DNA from: Rubrivivax sp.
Lineage (GTDB): Bacteria > Pseudomonadota > Gammaproteobacteria > Burkholderiales > Burkholderiaceae_C
Direction: 5' to 3'
DNA: 39,129 nucleotides
Assembly: GCA_027483705.1 (NCBI GenBank)
Contig: JAIXTY010000224.1
Coordinates: 1 to 39,129 of the forward strand
The position numbers and the translations under genes were made by a program. This document shows, one piece after another, positions 34,296 to 39,129 of this stretch. Within the stretch, counting starts at the first letter, position 1. The number at the start of each line of letters is the position of its first letter. The notes beneath the pieces are model-generated. The model was not told the DNA's origin. It saw nothing but the letters and a program-made list of their open reading frames with translations, and ran no database searches.

Positions 34296-34376
34296 GCGAG
34301 CGCCGGCCCGGCGCGGCGCAGGCCCTGCGCTATCGTGCCGGCGCTTCGGTTGCCTCACCCTCGCCGTCATCACCCC

Positions 34377-35405
34377 GTGCCCGACACCGCCTCCCCGCTG
34401 CTCGAGGTGCGCGACCTGCGCGTCACGCTCGCCACCGCCGCCGGCCCGCGCCTGGCGCTGCGCGGGCTGGACTTTGGTGTCGAGCGCGGGCGGACGCTCG
34501 GCCTCATCGGCGAGAGCGGCTGCGGCAAGAGCCTCACGGCGCTGGCGCTGATGGGCCTGCTGCCCGACGGCGCCACGGTGGCGGGCTCGATGCGGCTCGA
34601 GGGCACCGAGCTCGTCGGCCTGCCCGAGCGCGACTGGTGCCGGTTGCGCGGCAACCGCGTCGCCATGGTGTTCCAGGAGCCGATGACGGCGCTGAACCCG
34701 CTGCACACGATCGGCACGCAGATTGCCGAGCCGCTGCGGCTGCACCGCGGCCTCGGCCGTGCCGCCGCGCGCGCCGAGGCGCTGCGCCTGCTGGAGCGCG
34801 TGCAGATGCCCGGCGCGCGCGAGCGGCTCGACGCCTGGCCGCACCAGCTCTCGGGCGGGCAGCGCCAGCGCGTCGTCGTCGCCATCGCGCTGGCCTGCGG
34901 CCCGGCGCTGCTGGTGGCCGACGAGCCCACCACGGCGCTGGACGTGACGCTGCAGCGCGAGGTGCTGGCGCTGATCACGCAGCTCGTGCGCGAGGACGGC
35001 ATGGGCCTGGTGCTGATCAGCCACGACCTCGGCCTCGTGGCCGAGCATGCCGAACGGCTGCACGTGATGTACGCCGGCGAGATCGTCGAGCGCGGCGAAA
35101 CCGCGGCCGTGTTCGCGCAGCCCGCGCACCCCTACACGCGCGGGCTGCAGGCGGCGCGGCCGCGCGTGGGCCTGCCGCGTGGCGCACGGCTGGCCACCAT
35201 CCCCGGCCGCGTGCCGGCGCTGGGCGAGATGCCCGGGGGCTGTGCCTTCGCCGCGCGCTGCGCGCTGGTCGGCGACGACTGCCGTGCAGGCCCGCCACCC
35301 GAGCGCGCGGTGGCCGAAGGCCACGCCGCATGGCCGTCGACGCGCGTCGTGGCCGAAGGCCACGCCGCACGGTGCCTGCGCGTCACCGTGGCCGAGGCGG
35401 CATGA
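34377..35405 (+). CDS. Oligopeptide-type ABC transporter ATP-binding protein (DppD/OppD-like)
   Basis: The product is 342 residues from a GTG at 34377; an earlier GTG at 34335 would add 14 and neither has a clear ribosome site. Walker A is GESGCGKS at 45-52, the signature LSGGQRQR starts at 158 and Walker B ends at D182 (LLVADEP). The C-terminal oligo_HPY extension (HPYTRGLQAARP, then the CAFAARCALVGDDC cysteines) is diagnostic of the peptide/nickel transporter family. Between its third and fourth cysteines the heptad VAEGHAA occurs twice, coded by a 21-base direct repeat. The stop overlaps the ATG of the partner ATPase. No permease or binding-protein gene lies beside the pair in this window, so the substrate is unknown. 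Confidence 0.92.
   Translation: MPDTASPLLEVRDLRVTLATAAGPRLALRGLDFGVERGRTLGLIGESGCGKSLTALALMGLLPDGATVAGSMRLEGTELVGLPERDWCRLRGNRVAMVFQEPMTALNPLHTIGTQIAEPLRLHRGLGRAAARAEALRLLERVQMPGARERLDAWPHQLSGGQRQRVVVAIALACGPALLVADEPTTALDVTLQREVLALITQLVREDGMGLVLISHDLGLVAEHAERLHVMYAGEIVERGETAAVFAQPAHPYTRGLQAARPRVGLPRGARLATIPGRVPALGEMPGGCAFAARCALVGDDCRAGPPPERAVAEGHAAWPSTRVVAEGHAARCLRVTVAEAA
35310..35369 (+). repeat. 21-base direct repeat inside the DppD-like gene
   Basis: The 21 bases at 35310-35330 recur at 35349-35369, with 18 bases between. Each copy contains the palindrome TGGCC-GAA-GGCCA and encodes VAEGHAA. The 39-base period is a multiple of three, so the frame is kept and a 13-residue unit looks duplicated. 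Confidence 0.9.
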
Positions 35406-36190
35406 CGACCCCGCTGCTGCAGGTGCAGGGCCTGCACCAGCGCTACCGCCTGCCGCGCCGCCGCCTGCTGGCGCCGGCGCCCGAGGTGCAGGCGCTGGCC
35501 GGCGTGGACTTCACGCTCGAGGCCGGCCGCAGCCTGGGCATCGTCGGCGAGTCGGGCTCGGGCAAGAGCACGCTGGCGCGCATGGTGATGGCGCTGGAGC
35601 GGCCCAGCGCCGGCCGCGTGCTCTTCGACGGGGTCGACCTGCACACGCTCGATGCCGCCGCGCTGCGCCGCGCGCGCGTGGGCTTCCAGATGGTGTTCCA
35701 GGATCCGTACGGCTCGCTCGACCCGCGGCGCAGCGTGCTGCAGACCGTGGCCGAGCCGCTGGTGGCGCTGCACGGCGCCACGCCCGCCGAGCAGCACCGC
35801 CGTGCCGCCGAGGCGCTGGAGGCCGTGGGCCTGCCGGCGGCCGACCTGGCCAAGTTCCCGCACGAGTTCAGCGGCGGCCAGCGCCAGCGCATCGCCATCG
35901 CGCGCGCGCTGGTCACACGGCCGCGGCTCATCGTCGCCGACGAGCCGGTGAGCGCGCTCGACGTCAGCGTGCAGGCGCAGGTGCTGAACCTGATGCGCGA
36001 CCTGCAGCAGCAGTTCGGCCTGGCCTACCTCTTCATCAGCCACGACCTCGCGGTGGTGGACCTGGTCTGCGACGAGGTGCTGGTGCTGCAGCAGGGCCGG
36101 GTCGTCGAGGCGGGGCCGCCGGGCCGGCTGTTCACCGCGCCTTCGCACCCGTACACGCAGCGCCTCGTGGCGGCGGTGCCGAAGTCCTGA
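35402..36190 (+). CDS. Oligopeptide-type ABC transporter ATP-binding protein (DppF/OppF-like)
   Basis: The product is 262 residues. Its ATG overlaps the stop of the DppD-like gene (ATGA), so the two are made together and would form a heterodimeric ATPase. Walker A is GESGSGKST at 49-57. FQMVFQDPYGSLDPRRSV is the Q-loop block diagnostic of the OppF/DppF side. The signature is EFSGGQRQRIAIARAL and Walker B is LIVADEPVSALD. It ends SHPYTQRLVAAVP without the longer cysteine-containing tail of its partner. It converges on the hybrid kinase gene with ten bases between stops. Confidence 0.93.
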   Translation: MTTPLLQVQGLHQRYRLPRRRLLAPAPEVQALAGVDFTLEAGRSLGIVGESGSGKSTLARMVMALERPSAGRVLFDGVDLHTLDAAALRRARVGFQMVFQDPYGSLDPRRSVLQTVAEPLVALHGATPAEQHRRAAEALEAVGLPAADLAKFPHEFSGGQRQRIAIARALVTRPRLIVADEPVSALDVSVQAQVLNLMRDLQQQFGLAYLFISHDLAVVDLVCDEVLVLQQGRVVEAGPPGRLFTAPSHPYTQRLVAAVPKS

Positions 36191-36200
36191 CGCCCACGCT

Positions 36201-38513
36201 TCAGCGCGCCAGCCAGCGGTCCACCACCGCGAGCAGCTGCTCCAGCTCGATCGGCTTGGTCACGTACTCGTCGAAGCCAGCGCGTGCCGCGCGTTCGCGG
36301 TCGGCCGGCATGGCGTTGGCGCTGACGGCCACCACGGGGACAGCGGCCGTGCGCGCGTCGGCGCGCAGCCGCGCCAGCACCTCGAAGCCGTCGATGCCGG
36401 GCAGCTGGATGTCCAGCAGCACCAGCGCCGGCGGCGCCTCGCGCGCCATTGCCAGGCCCTCCTCGGGCAGTGCGGCCAGCTGCAGGTCGATGGCCGGGCG
36501 CTGCGCCAGCATGCCCTGCATCAGCAGGCGGTTGACATCGTTGTCCTCGATGTAGAGCACGCGCCGGCGCGGCGGCGGCGCCGTGGGCCGCCCGTCGGCC
36601 TGCGCGGCGCCGGCCGGTGCCAGGGCGGGCGCCGGCGGCGCGGTGGGCTCGGCTGCTGCGTCGGCCGGCGCGGCCGGGTCGAGCTCGAACCAGAACGTGG
36701 TGCCGACGCCGGGCGTGCTGTCCACGCCGATGCGGCCGCCCATGCGCTCGAGCAGCCACTTCGTCAGCACGAGCCCGATGCCGGTGCCCTCGACCGGCCC
36801 GTTCTCGGCGCCCAGCCGCTCGAAGGCGCGGAACAGCTGGGCGCGCTGGGCCGCGTCCATGCCCGGGCCCTCGTCCTCGACCCGCACGCGCAGCCGGCCC
36901 TCGTGCGGCGCCCACGACAGCCGCGCCGTGCCACCGTGCCGGTTGTACTTGGCGGCGTTGGCCAGCAGGTTCACGAGCACCTGCTTCAGGCGCATCGGAT
37001 CGGCGTGCACCCAGGTCGGTGCCGCGTCGGGCACCACCAGCCGCACCGCGTGCTGCGCCATCAGGCCCGCCACGAGCCGCTCGCACTCGCCCGCCAGTGC
37101 GCCCAGGTCCACCGGCTGCAGCTGCAGCCGCAGCGCGCCGGCCTCGATGCGGGCGATGTCCAGCACGTCGTTGATCAGGTCCAGCAGATGGGCGCCGCCG
37201 CGCTGCAGCTCCTGCAGGCGTTCGCGCTGGCGCGGCGTCAGCGGCTCGGCGGTGTCGCTGGCCAGCAGCTGCGCGAAGCCCAGCACCGCGTTCAGCGGTG
37301 TGCGCAGCTCGTGGCTCATGCGCGAGAGGAACTCGCTCTTGGCGTGGCTCAGGCGCTCGGCCTCGTCGCGGGCGGCCGCCAGGCCCTGCTGAGCGGCCAG
37401 CCGCTCGGTGATGTCCCAGCCGTAGCAGGTGAAGCCCTCGAAGCGCCCATCGGCGGCGTGGCGCATGGTGCCGTGGTCGGCCACCCAGATGTCGCGGCCG
37501 TCGTGGCAGCGCACGCGGTACTCCACCTCGAACGAGCTCGCCGAGTCGACGGCGCGGCGAAAGACGGCGCGGCAGCGCTCCAGGTCGTCGGGGTGCAGGC
37601 GGGCCGACCAGGGCAGCGTCAGCTCCTCGGCCAGCGTGCGGCCGGTGAAGTCGAGCCAGCGCTGGTTGAACCATTCCGCTCGGCCCTCGGCGTCGCCCTG
37701 CCAGATGAGCGCGGGCGCGGCGTCGGCCATGGTGCGGAAGCGCTGCTCGCTCACGCGCAGCGCCTCGGCAGCCTGGGCGTCGGCCGTCACGTCGCGGTAG
37801 GTGCGCACGAGGCGGCCATCGACGGCCTGGCGGCCCTCGACCTCGAGCAAGCGGCCCTGCTTCGTGACACGGCGGTAATGCGTGCCCACCTGCCGCCGCT
37901 GGGCATCGTCGCCGAACACCGGGTCGTGGTCGAAGTCGCCGCGTTCGACCTGGAAGCGGCGGATCTCGTCGATGGTCGGCCGCTGGCGCAGCAGCGACTC
38001 CGGCAGGTCCAGCAGTTCCAGCAGCCGCCGGTTCCACACCTCGGCACGGCCGTCGCGCCCGCTGGTGAAAACGCCCTCGTGCAGGCTCTCGACCGTCAGC
38101 GCCAGCGCCTGCGACTGCTCGGCCAGCCGGTGCTCGGCCGCCTTCAGCGCCGAGAGGTCGGTCCACAGGCCCACCGAGCCCACCAGGCGCCCGTCGGCGT
38201 CGATGATCGGCGTGGCGTTGTTCAGGCAGTGCCGGCGCGTGCCGTCGGCGGCGCGCAGCGTGATCTCGTAGGCGTCGCTCGCGCCGTGCTGGCGGCGCGA
38301 CAGCCGCTCGCGGAACACGGCCGCGCCGGCGTCGTCGACGAAGTCCCAGATCGAGCGCCCGACCAGCTGCTCGCGCGGCAGCCCCAGCAGCCGGCACATC
38401 GCCGGGTTGGCGTCGGTCGTGCGCTGCGCGTCGTCGATGAACCAGATGCCCTGCTCGGTGCGCTGCACCAGCAGCCGAAGCAGCTCGGCATTGACGGGTG
38501 TCGGCGAGGGCAT
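36201..38513 (-). CDS. Soluble hybrid histidine kinase with three PAS domains and a receiver
   Basis: The product is 770 residues from ATG 38513, which has a weak GTGAG site; an upstream ATG at 38534 would add seven residues. Three PAS regions occupy about 9-125 (EQGIWFIDDAQRTTDANPAMCRLLG), 140-255 (LHEGVFTSGRDGRAEVWNRRLL) and 265-380 (ALIWQGDAEGRAEWFNQRWLDFTG). HisKA has SHELRTPLNAVLGFAQ with H401. The ATPase domain has NLLANAAKYN, DEGPGM and GTGIGLVL. A Pro/Ala linker (about 615-650) leads to a receiver with IEDN and phospho-acceptor D701 in LVLLDIQLPG. No membrane segment is seen, so it senses a cytosolic signal. A separate HPt or regulator partner is expected. tkt is divergent. Confidence 0.93.
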   Translation of the reverse strand: MPSPTPVNAELLRLLVQRTEQGIWFIDDAQRTTDANPAMCRLLGLPREQLVGRSIWDFVDDAGAAVFRERLSRRQHGASDAYEITLRAADGTRRHCLNNATPIIDADGRLVGSVGLWTDLSALKAAEHRLAEQSQALALTVESLHEGVFTSGRDGRAEVWNRRLLELLDLPESLLRQRPTIDEIRRFQVERGDFDHDPVFGDDAQRRQVGTHYRRVTKQGRLLEVEGRQAVDGRLVRTYRDVTADAQAAEALRVSEQRFRTMADAAPALIWQGDAEGRAEWFNQRWLDFTGRTLAEELTLPWSARLHPDDLERCRAVFRRAVDSASSFEVEYRVRCHDGRDIWVADHGTMRHAADGRFEGFTCYGWDITERLAAQQGLAAARDEAERLSHAKSEFLSRMSHELRTPLNAVLGFAQLLASDTAEPLTPRQRERLQELQRGGAHLLDLINDVLDIARIEAGALRLQLQPVDLGALAGECERLVAGLMAQHAVRLVVPDAAPTWVHADPMRLKQVLVNLLANAAKYNRHGGTARLSWAPHEGRLRVRVEDEGPGMDAAQRAQLFRAFERLGAENGPVEGTGIGLVLTKWLLERMGGRIGVDSTPGVGTTFWFELDPAAPADAAAEPTAPPAPALAPAGAAQADGRPTAPPPRRRVLYIEDNDVNRLLMQGMLAQRPAIDLQLAALPEEGLAMAREAPPALVLLDIQLPGIDGFEVLARLRADARTAAVPVVAVSANAMPADRERAARAGFDEYVTKPIELEQLLAVVDRWLAR

Positions 38514-38598
38514 GTCGCTCACGATGCGGGCCATTCTGAGGCCAGCCGAGGCCTGCCGCCCGGGCACCGGGCCGGCGGCGGCGGCGCCGGGGCCGGAA

Positions 38599-38606
38599 CC
38601 TAGAAT
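38599..38606 (+). promoter_or_regulatory. CCTAGAAT -10-like element upstream of tkt
   Basis: The same eight bases found before purB, the periplasmic M48 gene and ampG occur here, but 54 bases before the tkt ATG, leaving a normal leader. No -35 is visible. Confidence 0.45.
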
Positions 38607-38660
38607 CGGCGGCTGCCCGCTGACCCCGTTGCCCAACCCGCGCCCCGGCGCGCCGCCCCG

Positions 38661-39129
38661 ATGCCCAGCCCCACCCCCGACACCTCCAGCACGACCACGC
38701 TGATGGCCAACGCCATCCGTGCCCTGGCCATGGACGCCGTCCAGCAGGCCAACTCCGGCCACCCCGGCGCCCCGATGGGCATGGCCGAGATCGCCGTGGC
38801 GCTGTGGAGCCGCCACCTGAAGCACGACCCGGCCGACCCCGCCTGGCCCGACCGCGACCGCTTCGTGCTGAGCAACGGCCACGGCTCGATGCTGCTGTAC
38901 GCGCTGCTGCACCTGACGGGCTACGACCTGCCGATGAGCGAGCTGCGCAATTTCCGCCAGCTGCACAGCAAGACCCCGGGCCACCCCGAGGTGGACGTGA
39001 CGCCCGGCGTCGAGACGACCACCGGCCCGCTGGGCCAGGGCCTGGCCAACGCCGTGGGCCTGGCGCTGGCCGAGAAGATGCTGGCCAAGGAATTCAACCG
39101 TGATGGTCATGCCATCGTCGACCACAACA
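38661..39129 (+). CDS. tkt: Transketolase, N-terminal part (partial)
   Basis: The frame from ATG 38661 runs off the window end after 156 codons. [35 protein letters not shown] is the N-terminal transketolase block. [23 protein letters not shown] and [19 protein letters not shown] are thiamine-diphosphate-site blocks. The enzyme moves two-carbon ketol units in the pentose phosphate and Calvin cycles; in a phototroph either or both may apply, and the sequence does not tell which. The start is preceded by a G+C-rich stretch without a strong ribosome site. The final residues seen are AIVDHN. Confidence 0.96.
   Translation, partial: MPSPTPDTSSTTTLMANAIRALAMDAVQQANSGHPGAPMGMAEIAVALWSRHLKHDPADPAWPDRDRFVLSNGHGSMLLYALLHLTGYDLPMSELRNFRQLHSKTPGHPEVDVTPGVETTTGPLGQGLANAVGLALAEKMLAKEFNRDGHAIVDHN

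Noticed and set aside
34331..34336. TATCGT as a -10 element for the DppD-like gene
   Set aside because: Only a four of six match, without a -35, and it overlaps an alternative GTG start, so it neither supports a promoter nor decides the start.

Overview
The window is chromosomal DNA of very high G+C from a facultatively phototrophic betaproteobacterium of the Burkholderiales, most like the Rubrivivax/Roseateles group. That call rests on a bchE-bchJ pair (anaerobic bacteriochlorophyll synthesis), on housekeeping genes of betaproteobacterial type (purB, pyrF, tkt, trxC, ampG), and on the density of PAS-containing hybrid kinases and LysR/LuxR regulators. I see no tRNA, rRNA, CRISPR array, insertion sequence, integrase or phage gene.

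Layout. 1-2299 (+): end of glcF, then two tandem DUF3667 zinc-ribbon membrane proteins. 2330-5050 (-): a large lipoprotein with Ig-like, IPT/TIG and beta-propeller parts, divergent from bchE-bchJ (5216-7560, +), with an FNR-like box between them. 7571-9870 (-): a yjgN(DUF898)-M48 peptidase pair. 10000-15535 (+): purB-pyrF-hybrid histidine kinase, meeting a convergent FHA-EAL protein (15536-16651, -) stop to stop. 16779-17456 (+): a small GNAT protein and a small secreted protein. 17472-18074 (-): a VanX/DdpX-type D-Ala-D-Ala dipeptidase, divergent from a PAS-LuxR regulator across a perfect operator-like dyad.

19012-24911 (+) is the most unusual block: a Crp/Fnr-family regulator, a soluble class III adenylate cyclase fused to TolB-like and TPR regions, a PAP2/vanadium-haloperoxidase-like protein with a nine-fold Thr-Ser-His N-terminal repeat, and a subtilisin-family protease with an intact triad and no evident signal peptide. 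All are co-directional, with gaps of 52, 53 and 8 bases. I know of no described system with this composition.

24919-39129: a periplasmic M48 protease (-); a LuxR-type regulator (-) divergent from a SAM methyltransferase (+); AmpG (-); a LysR regulator and thioredoxin 2 (+); a second LysR regulator (-) divergent from an NAD-binding epimerase-like protein and a membrane protein (+); an orphan pair of oligopeptide-type ABC ATPases (+); a soluble PAS-rich hybrid histidine kinase (-); and the start of transketolase (+). Several genes (purB, the second M48 gene, ampG, probably a lysR) have a CCTAGAAT or similar -10-like element only 6-9 bases before the start codon, suggesting very short or absent 5' leaders.
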